A DNA stretch of 64,000 nt. Origin: an uncultured Eubacteriales bacterium (GTDB taxonomy: Bacteria; Bacillota; Clostridia; Christensenellales; CAG-138). Below, piece by piece: positions 23,739 to 31,431 of this stretch (position 1 is the stretch's first letter; the number at the start of each line of letters is the position of its first letter). Under the pieces are notes generated by a model. The model saw only the letters and a list, made by a program, of their open reading frames with translations. It was not told the origin of the DNA and searched no databases. Where the stretch lies: NCBI GenBank assembly GCA_902798825.1, contig CADBYI010000002.1:19877-83876 (forward strand). The letters are read 5' to 3'. The position numbers were made by a program, and so were the translations under genes.

Positions 23739-25043
23739 TCAATGGTTGAATCTGTTCATATCGCCGATGGTCACGGGGATCGTCAGGTATTCTCCCTCTC
23801 GATACACGGTGAAGACGACCACGTCGCCCACCAGCTTGGAGCGTACATATTCCACCACGTCGTCGTTCACGTGGACCTCGATCTCATCGGCCTTGGTGAT
23901 GATGTCTCCCACCTTGAGCCCCGCCTGGTCTGCCGGCGCGCCTTCGGTGAGCTCTTCGACGCGGCAGCCGGCGGGCACCAGATTCATCGCCGCCGTCTCC
24001 TCGTCCACGGTCCGGATCGTGACGCCGATGCCGGGGCGCACCATGCCGCCGTCCCGAAGGATCACGTTGGCGATCTCGATGACGTTTTGAATGGGCAGCG
24101 CAAAACCGATGCCCTCGGCGGAGATGCTGTTGCCGTTGGAATCATATCCGGCGGTGACGGACTTGGCACTGTTCATGCCGATGACCTGGCCAGCCATATT
24201 GATGAGAGGGCCGCCGCTGTTGCCGAAGTTGATGGCGGCGTCGGTCTGCAGATAGGTGTTGACGAAGCCATCGATGTTGATTTCCCGGGCGGTGGCGCTG
24301 ATGATGCCGAAGGTGACCGTACCGTATAGCTCATAGGCGCTCAATGGATTACCAATGGCGATCACATACTCGCCCACCCGAAGGGCGTCGGAATCGCCTA
24401 TGGGCAGAGCGGGGTAGTTCTCCCCCTCCACCTTCAACACTGCCACGTCCAATGTCACGTCGGCGCCCACCACCAAGGCGGAAGATTTTTCACCGTTGGT
24501 GAAGAGCACGTCCACCGCCGCTGCGCCGTTGACCACATGGGCGTTGGTCAGGATATACCCATTTTCCGACACGATGAAGCCGGAGCCGCTGCCATACTCC
24601 TCCAGCTTGCCGGTGCGCGCGTTGGGCTGGTACTGGATGATGCCTACCACGGACGCGGAAGCTGCCTCCACCACATCGGGGATGGAGGCGAAGGTCTGCA
24701 TCTGGTCAGACTCCTGCACGTTCAGCTCCAGCTGGGGCAGTTCCTCCAAAACCTCGGGGTCAACCGTGGGCAACGGGGTGCTCTCGGCTGTCGGCAGATC
24801 CACGCCGGGCGTGGGCAGTGCAGGCGTCTCTGTACCCTGCTGATCGGGCTCTGCTTCAGGCTGGGCCGGCTCCTCCGTCTGGGCGGGGAAGGTCATGGCG
24901 GCCCTGGCCTCCCGGATGCGGAAAAACCCAGTGCCGATCACGGTGCACGCGACGAACAGGACGCACATCAGGATGGACAAGCACCAGATCAGGGCGGATA
25001 TGCCCTTGTCCTGTTTGGTTTGGTTGAGATGTTTAGGTTCCAT
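23739..25043 (-). CDS. htrA: HtrA/DegP-like membrane-anchored serine protease
   Basis: This 434-residue protein is a surface quality-control protease. It has a single membrane anchor (about 15-41), a Pro/Glu/Thr-rich linker, a trypsin-like domain with the triad in TNAHVV, DVTLDVAVL and GNSGGPL, and one C-terminal PDZ domain. GGAGG eight bases before the ATG at 25043 decides the start; an in-frame ATG at 25067 lies deeper inside the kinase gene. It directly follows a response regulator and sensor kinase, as in CssRS- and Wal-type envelope stress systems, so it may belong to their regulon. Confidence 0.93.
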   Translation of the reverse strand: MEPKHLNQTKQDKGISALIWCLSILMCVLFVACTVIGTGFFRIREARAAMTFPAQTEEPAQPEAEPDQQGTETPALPTPGVDLPTAESTPLPTVDPEVLEELPQLELNVQESDQMQTFASIPDVVEAASASVVGIIQYQPNARTGKLEEYGSGSGFIVSENGYILTNAHVVNGAAAVDVLFTNGEKSSALVVGADVTLDVAVLKVEGENYPALPIGDSDALRVGEYVIAIGNPLSAYELYGTVTFGIISATAREINIDGFVNTYLQTDAAINFGNSGGPLINMAGQVIGMNSAKSVTAGYDSNGNSISAEGIGFALPIQNVIEIANVILRDGGMVRPGIGVTIRTVDEETAAMNLVPAGCRVEELTEGAPADQAGLKVGDIITKADEIEVHVNDDVVEYVRSKLVGDVVVFTVYREGEYLTIPVTIGDMNRFNH

Positions 25044-26481
25044 TTTTTCTGCCTCCGTCTGTGACACGCTTCAGCGTGTTTGCTTTCTCCAATGTAAAGG
25101 TGAACTGGGTCCCCTTTCCCCGGGCGCTCTTGACCGTTATGGACTGTCCGTGTGCTTCGATGATCTTTTTCACGATGGCCAGCCCCAGCCCGGAGCCCAC
25201 CTGGGGCGAAGGCGTGTGGGCCTTTTCCACCTTGTAGAATCGATCGAAGATGTGGGGCACGTCCTCCGCGGGAATCCCTACGCCGGTGTCGCGGATGGTG
25301 ACATACACCTCCTTGCGCAGGGCATAGGTGGAAACGAGAAGCGTCCGTCCCTCTGGGGAATACTTGATGGCGTTATCGACCAGGTTCCGCAGGACCTGTG
25401 ATATCTGGTTGCTGTCCGCATACACGAAGCTCTGCTCATTGGCAAATCGCACGTCCAGCTCCATGCGCTTCTCCGAGATGCGGGCCTCGAAGGTGATGAG
25501 CGTCCGACGAATCAACTCATTGATATCAAACACCTCATAGTTGACCGTGATGATGCCGCTTTCGATCCTAGCTAAATCCAGCAGGTCGTTTACCATGGCC
25601 GTCATTCGCCGCGTTTCCGAAAGCACGATATCGATATAGTGATCATGCTCCTCGGGGGGGATGGTACCGTCCATCATGGCCTCCAAAAAGCCCTTCATGC
25701 TGGTGAGGGGTGATCGAAGCTCATGGGACACGTTGGCCACGAAGCTTTGACGGGTGACCTCCAAATTTTTCAGCTGGTCGGCCATCTCATTGAAGCTGCG
25801 TCCCAGCTGGGATGCCTCGTCCCGGCCCTGAACGGGAATACGCTGGGAAAAATCCCCCTTGGAATAGCACTGGACGATATGGTTCATGTCCACAAAGGGA
25901 TTGATGATCCGCTTGGCGATGAAGTAGGAGGAGAATAAAACCACAAAGGCGGCCACAACGCAGATGGCCAGCGTCCACAGCGCGATCTGGCGAAAGGCCT
26001 CGTTCCATCGGGTGATGTCGCTGTGTATGAGCAGGACCCCTTCCCTGTCCCCCTCGCCCATGCGGGCATACACCGTGTATACGGGGAATTGGGCCCCATC
26101 GAAGTATCGCTCCATGGCCTCCGGCGCTTCGCCGCTGCGGCGCACCGCTTCCTCCGCTCGCGTGCTCTCTGCTGGAAGCTGAACAAGCGGCGCCCACTTT
26201 TCGTCCGCATAGGCGCTGATCGTTTCCTCTGGATACAGGGCCTGTATCAACAGCCCCCGTTCCTCCACCAGGGGCGTCAGGGCTGTGGCGTCGCCGCCGT
26301 CCTTCAGCAGGACTATGGCTTGCTGCCCCTTCTCCACCAGTATATCCTTCTCCATATTCAGGCTCTGCATACGGGAAACAAATCCGATCCCCAGCCCCAA
26401 AATGAGCAACAGAGAAAGGACCGTCACGCACTGCAAAAACAGCATACGGTCGAATATGGATTTGAAGCGGATTTTCGCCAT
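25033..26481 (-). CDS. Sensor histidine kinase
   Basis: This 482-residue membrane kinase has a first membrane helix (about 10-32), an extracytoplasmic sensor of about 130 residues, a second helix (about 165-190) and a HAMP domain. The phosphoacceptor box is SHELRSPLTS (histidine about 254), and the ATPase domain has NAIKYSPEG, DTGVGIP and GSGLGLAIVKKI. The start ATG at 26481 lies 12 bases after the response regulator stop. The domain order without PAS resembles BaeS/CssS-type envelope sensors more than WalK; the signal is not known. The 3' end overlaps htrA by 11 bases. Confidence 0.93.
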   Translation of the reverse strand: MAKIRFKSIFDRMLFLQCVTVLSLLLILGLGIGFVSRMQSLNMEKDILVEKGQQAIVLLKDGGDATALTPLVEERGLLIQALYPEETISAYADEKWAPLVQLPAESTRAEEAVRRSGEAPEAMERYFDGAQFPVYTVYARMGEGDREGVLLIHSDITRWNEAFRQIALWTLAICVVAAFVVLFSSYFIAKRIINPFVDMNHIVQCYSKGDFSQRIPVQGRDEASQLGRSFNEMADQLKNLEVTRQSFVANVSHELRSPLTSMKGFLEAMMDGTIPPEEHDHYIDIVLSETRRMTAMVNDLLDLARIESGIITVNYEVFDINELIRRTLITFEARISEKRMELDVRFANEQSFVYADSNQISQVLRNLVDNAIKYSPEGRTLLVSTYALRKEVYVTIRDTGVGIPAEDVPHIFDRFYKVEKAHTPSPQVGSGLGLAIVKKIIEAHGQSITVKSARGKGTQFTFTLEKANTLKRVTDGGRKNGT

Positions 26482-26493
26482 GAAGAAAGGTCG

Positions 26494-27177
26494 TCAGGAA
26501 TGGATCTCGAACTTATATCCCACGCCCCATACGGTCTTCAACTGCCAGCTTTGGCGCTCCCCCAGCTTCTCGCGGATCCGCTTCACGTGCACATCCACCG
26601 TGCGGGAATCGCCGAAGAAATCGAAGCCCCACACCTGTTCCAGCAGCTGCTCCCGGGTGAACACCTTCCCTGCATGGGAAGCCAGGAAGTATAGTAGCTC
26701 GATCTCCTTGGGCGGCATTTCCAGCTGTATACCGTCCAGGATCACGGAGTAGTTCTCCAGCGAAATGGACAAGTCAGGCAGCACGATGGCCTTCTCCTGG
26801 TCAGCGGCGGGTACGCTGCGGCGAAGCACCGCCTTGATCCGGGCGATCAGCTCGTTGCTGTCAAAGGGCTTAGCGATATAGTCGTCGGCGCCCAGCTCCA
26901 ATCCCCGGACCCGTTCGCCGGTATCGCCCTTGGCCGTCAGCATGATGACCGGTGTAGGAGACTCCTGTCGGATATCGTTGAGAATGGACCAGCCATCCCG
27001 CCCGGGCAGCATCACGTCCAGCACCACCAGCGTGGGCTTGACGCTGCGGAACGTGGACAGAGCGTCGTACCCGGTGGCGCAGGTAGCCACGTTGAACCCG
27101 GCTTTTTTCAAATATAGCTCGAGGATGGAAAGAATGTTCCTGTCATCGTCGATCACGAGAATGGTGTTGTTATCCAT
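26494..27177 (-). CDS. OmpR/PhoB-family response regulator
   Basis: The 227-residue regulator has a receiver domain (1-120) with acidic pocket VIDDD, phosphoacceptor aspartate in VVLDVMLPG, MLTAK, and AKPFDSNEL. A winged-helix DNA-binding domain follows (about 130-227, with REQLLEQVWG and RTVDVHVKRIREKLG). It is the partner of the sensor kinase just downstream. AGGAGGT precedes the ATG at 27177, 11 bases after the DUF523 gene. Confidence 0.95.
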   Translation of the reverse strand: MDNNTILVIDDDRNILSILELYLKKAGFNVATCATGYDALSTFRSVKPTLVVLDVMLPGRDGWSILNDIRQESPTPVIMLTAKGDTGERVRGLELGADDYIAKPFDSNELIARIKAVLRRSVPAADQEKAIVLPDLSISLENYSVILDGIQLEMPPKEIELLYFLASHAGKVFTREQLLEQVWGFDFFGDSRTVDVHVKRIREKLGERQSWQLKTVWGVGYKFEIHS

Positions 27178-27188
27178 AGGACCTCCTG

Positions 27189-27596
27189 TTACTCAATACC
27201 GATCACCTGTATTCCGTTTTCGGCCAGCAGCCGCGCTGTGATCCCGTCGCCCTGTACCAGCTTTTTTGAAAACGTACCGTCATATATCCACCCCGACCCG
27301 CAGGATGGGCTTCTCTTTTGCAGCAGCGCTTGCGTTGCTCCATAGGTCCGGGCTAAGGCTAACACCGCCTGGGCGCCCCGCCCATAGGCTTCTGTACGAT
27401 CGACCCCCTGGGTATCGACGACCCGGCCCGCTTTGATTTCGCAGGGCGGACGGGGCGTGGGCAACCCGCCCAACTGCTCAGGACAAACGGGAATCGCCTC
27501 CCCCGCCTTGACCAGCTCCACGATCGTTTCGCAGGCCTTTGCCTTTCCGTCGTATCGACAGGGAAATCCAGCCAAACAGGCACTAACGAGAATCAC
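27189..27596 (-). CDS. DUF523 family protein
   Basis: This 135-residue protein has the DUF523 signature: VSACLAGFPCRYDGKAK at the N terminus, VCPEQLGGLPTPR in the middle, and KRSPSCG near residue 94, with cysteines that could bind metal or a cluster. The family's function is unknown to me. The start is GTG at 27596, with AGGTGG upstream. It has its own promoter and opens the operon with the two-component system, htrA and mutS2. Confidence 0.88.
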   Translation of the reverse strand: MILVSACLAGFPCRYDGKAKACETIVELVKAGEAIPVCPEQLGGLPTPRPPCEIKAGRVVDTQGVDRTEAYGRGAQAVLALARTYGATQALLQKRSPSCGSGWIYDGTFSKKLVQGDGITARLLAENGIQVIGIE

Positions 27597-27626
27597 CGCA
27601 TACTACCACCTATTTATAGTCATTGC

Positions 27627-27655
27627 ATTGTACCACAAAAGGCGATATTTGTCCA
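27627..27655 (-). promoter_or_regulatory. Predicted promoter of the DUF523-RR-HK-htrA-mutS2 operon
   Basis: On the minus strand TGGACA (27650-27655) and TACAAT (27627-27632) lie 17 bases apart. The start codon is at 27596. No other strong promoter is seen inside the five-gene series. Confidence 0.7.
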
Positions 27656-27676
27656 GTATGTGAACGAAATGCTTTG

Positions 27677-27712
27677 TAATAAAAAAGTGAGGGCCGTGAT
27701 TCACAGCCCTCA
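27677..27712 (-). terminator. Intrinsic terminator of the sugar ABC operon
   Basis: TGAGGGC (27706-27712 on the minus strand) pairs with GCCCTCA (27688-27694), followed by CTTTTTTATT. It lies 20 bases after the last permease gene. Confidence 0.85.
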
Positions 27713-27731
27713 ACATCCACTTTGAAACGGA

Positions 27732-28589
27732 TCAACCTTTCACAGCGCCGGCGGCAACACCCTTGATGATGTGCTTCTGGCAGATCAGATAGAAGATCAC
27801 GATGGGGATGATGCCCAGGAAGATCAACGCCATGGTGGCGCCCCAGTCCACCTGACCGTAGCTTCCCTGCAGGTACTGGATATGGATGGGGATGGTTCGA
27901 TACAGGTTTCGATCCAGCACCAGATAGGGCAGCAGATAGTCGTTCCACACCCACATGATCTCCAGAATGCCCACGGAGATCATGGTGGGTTTGAGCATGG
28001 GGAAAACCACCAGGAAATAGGTCTTTAAGGGGCCGCAGCCGTCGATGACCGCCGCCTCCTCTATCTCCAGGGGGATGCCCTTCACAAAGCCCACGAACAT
28101 GAAGATGGCAAGCCCCGCGCCGAAGCCAAGATACACGATGGGAATGGTCCAGGGGGTGTTCAGCTTCAACGTGTCCGCCGTCTTCGACAGGGTAAACATG
28201 ACCATCTGGAAGGGGACCACCATGGAGAACACGCACAGGTAATAGATGATCCGGCAAACCTTGGAGTCCACCCGGGCGATAAACCAGGCAGCCATGGACG
28301 TGAACAGCAGGATCAGCGCTGTGCTCAGGATGGTGATGGTGAAGCTGTAGAACACCGTCTTCCAGAAGCTATAGTTGCCGAAGGTCATACCCTTCACATA
28401 GTTGTCGACCCCCACGTAGGATTCGGCATTGGGCAGGGCGAAGGTCTCGGACTTCACATAGGTGCTCTGCTTGAAGGTGTTGATGATCAGCGTGAAGATG
28501 GGCATCATGTAAATGATGCAGATCACAGCAAGGACGATGGAAAGGATGGTCCGTATCCGTTTTTCCCTGGCAAGGCTCTTTTGGTTCAT
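27732..28589 (-). CDS. Carbohydrate ABC transporter permease (MalG type)
   Basis: This 285-residue membrane protein is one of two permeases of a CUT1 sugar importer. It has six membrane helices and the EAA loop that docks the ATPase, EIEEAAVIDGCGPLKTYFLVVFPMLKP. The ATG at 28589 directly follows the partner's stop, with AGGAGG 11 bases upstream. No ATP-binding gene is in the cluster, so a shared MsmX-type ATPase elsewhere is expected. The sugar cannot be read from the sequence. Confidence 0.93.
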   Translation of the reverse strand: MNQKSLAREKRIRTILSIVLAVICIIYMMPIFTLIINTFKQSTYVKSETFALPNAESYVGVDNYVKGMTFGNYSFWKTVFYSFTITILSTALILLFTSMAAWFIARVDSKVCRIIYYLCVFSMVVPFQMVMFTLSKTADTLKLNTPWTIPIVYLGFGAGLAIFMFVGFVKGIPLEIEEAAVIDGCGPLKTYFLVVFPMLKPTMISVGILEIMWVWNDYLLPYLVLDRNLYRTIPIHIQYLQGSYGQVDWGATMALIFLGIIPIVIFYLICQKHIIKGVAAGAVKG

Positions 28590-29518
28590 TACTGCTGCAC
28601 CTCCTTTTTACGCGTCGCGGACAGTTGAATGAGCCCCAGGGCCGCCACCAGGATGAAGAACAGCACGGCCTTCGCCTGGGCGGTGCCTCTGGCGGAGGTG
28701 TTGCCCACGTAGAACGTGTTGTAGATGTTCAAAGCGATCATCTCCGTCTGCCCCACGGGCACGCCGTTGACAAAGGGCTTAGGAAGTCCGTTGGTCAGGG
28801 CCAGGTTCTGGTCAAACAGCTTGAAGCCATTGGTCAGGCTAAGGAAGGTGCAGATAGTGATGGAGGGCATCACGTTGGGAATGGTGACACGCCACAGGGT
28901 CTGCCAGCTGGAGGCGCCGTCGATCTTGGCGGCCTCCAGCATATCGCTGGGCACGGCCTGCAATCCAGCGATATAGATGATCATCATATACCCTATCTGC
29001 TGCCAGGCCACCACGACGACCAAGGCCCAAAAGCCCCAGACGGGCTCCGTGACCAGGGTCTTTCCGTACATATACAGGATGCCGTCAAAGATCATGGACC
29101 AGATATAGCCCAGTACGATGCCGCCGATCAGGTTCGGCATGAAGAACACGGTCCGAAACAGGTTGCTGCCCTTCAGCTCCCGGGTCAACAGATAGGCCAC
29201 CGTGAAGGCCAGCACGTTGATGATGATGAGGCTCACCACCGCGAACAGGGCCGAATACCAGAAGGAGCGGACAAAGGTGGGGTCGTTGAAGGCTTTGACA
29301 TAGTTGCTGAAAAAGGCCTTGTCATTCATAAAGCCGTTCAGCTTGGCGTTGGACGTGGTGGTAAAGGTACAGAACGACAGATAGATGCCCTGTATGAACG
29401 GCCAGACGAAGCCGATGATAAACGCCGCCATCAGGGGCAGGATGAATATCCACCATTTTCTGCGGATAGGGTCTTTTCTCAAATCATAGTGCTTTCTTTT
29501 TCGGTTCAAATGAAACAC
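28589..29518 (-). CDS. Carbohydrate ABC transporter permease (MalF type)
   Basis: This 309-residue permease partners the MalG-type protein. It has a charged N terminus, six membrane helices and the EAA motif AVPSDMLEAAKIDGASSWQ. The frame opens with a GTG at 29518. A TTG at 29509 lies eight bases after GAGGGG and has the better spacing, so the true start may be three codons later. A strong hairpin between the binding-protein gene and this gene should lower its expression. Confidence 0.92.
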   Translation of the reverse strand: MFHLNRKRKHYDLRKDPIRRKWWIFILPLMAAFIIGFVWPFIQGIYLSFCTFTTTSNAKLNGFMNDKAFFSNYVKAFNDPTFVRSFWYSALFAVVSLIIINVLAFTVAYLLTRELKGSNLFRTVFFMPNLIGGIVLGYIWSMIFDGILYMYGKTLVTEPVWGFWALVVVVAWQQIGYMMIIYIAGLQAVPSDMLEAAKIDGASSWQTLWRVTIPNVMPSITICTFLSLTNGFKLFDQNLALTNGLPKPFVNGVPVGQTEMIALNIYNTFYVGNTSARGTAQAKAVLFFILVAALGLIQLSATRKKEVQQ

Positions 29519-29541
29519 CCCTCTGCTTCAATCGGTCGAAG

Positions 29542-29577
29542 AAAAAATCAAGGGACGGGCGAAATCGCCCGCCCCTC
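29542..29577 (-). terminator. Intercistronic hairpin between sugar binding protein and permeases
   Basis: Twelve-base arms (29566-29577 and 29550-29561; two G-U pairs) close an ATTT loop and are followed by GATTTTTTC on the minus strand. It is a full intrinsic terminator by form but sits inside the operon. Confidence 0.8.
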
Positions 29578-29605
29578 AAGGTTACTTAGCAAATGATTCT
29601 GCGAT

Positions 29606-30874
29606 TTAGCCGTTCACCTGGGAATACTGATAGGCCCAGCCGTCCACGATGGCGGAACGGACCTGCTCCCAGTTGGCGTCGGTCTGATCGGCGTTGTAGG
29701 CGTTCAGAGCGGACACGAAAGCAGCACGGTAGGCGTCCACGTTGGGCTGGTAGTTGGTGGCCCAATCCATGACGTAGCAGCCATTGTTGGCATAGTCATT
29801 GGCCATGGCCAGGAAGCCGTTGGTGGATTCGGCAGCCTGCTTATAGGGCATGACGCCGAAGGAGTCGACCAGGATGCGGGAAGCCTCGGCATCGGTCACG
29901 CACCAGTAGAGGAAGTCCATGGTGGCGTCGATATCGGCCTGCTTCGCGTTGGCGTTGATGGCCCAGCAGTTCTCAGTACCGCAGTTGAGGCCGGCCTTCT
30001 CCTCGCCTTCCACGCCGCAGTAGTAGGGAATCATGGCCACGTTCTTGCCCTCGGACACGGCGCCGTACTCCCAGGAGCCGTTCACGAAGAACACAGCCTT
30101 GTCGGCCTTGAACTCGCCCTCGGCGTCATGACCGCCGGCGGCAAAGGTGGCGGGATCGAACTCGCTGTTGTTGATGGCCAGATCATACAGGTTCTTGAAG
30201 TTGGGCACGAATTCGCCGGTGATGGTGGCCGGGCACTCGGTCCAGACCTTGCCGGCGGCGCGCTCTTCATAGACGTAGTCCAGGTTGATCATGTGGCCGG
30301 TGAACCGCCAGCTGGAGGAACCGTCCATGTCGGAAGAGGTGAAGGCGTCGAAGCCCAGCTCGGCGGCGCGGGCGTGGATGTCCTCCACAACGGCCTTCAG
30401 AGTATCAAAGTTGGTGATCTCATCCAGCTTGTGGCCGGCTTTTTCCAGGAGGTCCACATTGACGATGATGCCGTAGCACTCATAGCAGTAGCCGATGGAG
30501 CACAGCTTGCCGTTTTCATCATAGAGATTGTAGGCGTCGGTGTTCAGCTCATTGGCAATCTTGGTGCCGGTCAGATCCAGGCAGTACTCGGACCAGGTCT
30601 TCACGCCTTCCTGGTTGCCCACGATGAACAGGGTGGGCGGAGTGGACTTATCCATCTCGGCGGTGAGAGTCTGGCTGTAGGTGCCGGAGGCGGCGGTGAC
30701 CACGTTCACGGGAACGCCGGTCTTTTCGGTGTACATCTTGGCGATCTGCTGCAGAACTTCATCGGATTCGGGCTTGAAGTTCAGCCAGTAGACGGAGCCG
30801 GTTTCCGCCGTGGTCACGGGGACCAGAGCGAACATGAGGCACAGAACGAGCGCCAGAGCAAAGAATTTCTTCAT
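29606..30874 (-). CDS. Extracellular sugar-binding protein of an ABC importer
   Basis: The 422-residue product is a family 1 solute-binding protein that would deliver a sugar or oligosaccharide to the two permeases downstream. The first 24 residues form a signal peptide (MKKFFALALVLCLMFALVP, likely cut after TTAE or nearby). The only cysteine in it is inside the hydrophobic core, and I see no lipobox. The body shows the usual mixed pattern with FIVGNQEGV, NGSWEYGAV and CWAINANAKQ. The ATG at 30874 follows AAAGGA. Placed first after the promoter, it should be the most expressed gene of the operon. Confidence 0.92.
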   Translation of the reverse strand: MKKFFALALVLCLMFALVPVTTAETGSVYWLNFKPESDEVLQQIAKMYTEKTGVPVNVVTAASGTYSQTLTAEMDKSTPPTLFIVGNQEGVKTWSEYCLDLTGTKIANELNTDAYNLYDENGKLCSIGYCYECYGIIVNVDLLEKAGHKLDEITNFDTLKAVVEDIHARAAELGFDAFTSSDMDGSSSWRFTGHMINLDYVYEERAAGKVWTECPATITGEFVPNFKNLYDLAINNSEFDPATFAAGGHDAEGEFKADKAVFFVNGSWEYGAVSEGKNVAMIPYYCGVEGEEKAGLNCGTENCWAINANAKQADIDATMDFLYWCVTDAEASRILVDSFGVMPYKQAAESTNGFLAMANDYANNGCYVMDWATNYQPNVDAYRAAFVSALNAYNADQTDANWEQVRSAIVDGWAYQYSQVNG

Positions 30875-30933
30875 TTTTGTTGTCCTTTCTTTTTATTCTC
30901 CTTCCATTACAAAAGGAGGTATTTAACATAATA

Positions 30934-30961
30934 ATTTTACTCCCACATTTGTGTCTGTCAA
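30934..30961 (-). promoter_or_regulatory. Predicted promoter of the sugar ABC operon
   Basis: TTGACA (30956-30961) and TAAAAT (30934-30939) lie 16 bases apart on the minus strand, 60 bases before the binding-protein start. I see no clear operator or catabolite-repression site. Confidence 0.65.
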
Positions 30962-31111
30962 GTGAGTTTTTTCAAAAAGACGAAAAGAATTATGGACGAG
31001 CAATCGTTTTTCGTTTTCTTTTGGTTGAGAATGCAGTTTTTTCCTGTAATAAACCGGGGCCGAAAAGGAAAGAGTAAGGGCGAAAAGCAAAGCAAAGGAG
31101 GTGAAACGTAA

Positions 31112-31303
31112 ATGGCACGCAACAGCTCTATGGTTCCTGAAAACCAGGACAAGCTCGGCAACTTCAAGTCTGAGGTGGCTTCTTCCCTGAACATCAACCT
31201 CAAGCAGGGTTACAATGGCGATCTGACCTCTCGTGAGGCCGGCAGCATCGGCGGCGAGATGGTGAAGCGCATGATCGAGTACGCTGAAAAGAACATGCAC
31301 TGA
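31112..31303 (+). CDS. Alpha/beta-type small acid-soluble spore protein
   Basis: This 63-residue protein matches alpha/beta-type SASP, which coat and protect DNA in dormant spores. It has the family core: FKSEVASSLNINL, then GYNGDLTSREAGSIGGEMVKRMI. AAAGGAGGTGA lies upstream of the ATG. It stands alone between two minus-strand operons. I looked for a sigma-G promoter in 31000-31110 and did not find a convincing one. The family makes this window's host a probable spore-former. Confidence 0.93.
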   Translation: MARNSSMVPENQDKLGNFKSEVASSLNINLKQGYNGDLTSREAGSIGGEMVKRMIEYAEKNMH

Positions 31304-31395
31304 CGAAACGAACGACACGTACCGCGCGTATGGACACATACGCAAACAATTACATGGCTGCTCGACCGGCGCCGTGATCTACATACAGCATGGCA

Positions 31396-31430
31396 GAAAA
31401 AGGCCGTCTCGATGTGAGACAGCCTTTTTT
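31396..31430. terminator. Bidirectional terminator between SASP gene and recG
   Basis: GGC-C-GTCTC (31402-31410) and GAGAC-A-GCC (31416-31424) pair around GATGT with one mismatch, flanked by AAAAA on the left and TTTTTT on the right. It ends one base before the recG stop codon. Confidence 0.75.
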
Positions 31431-31431
31431 C

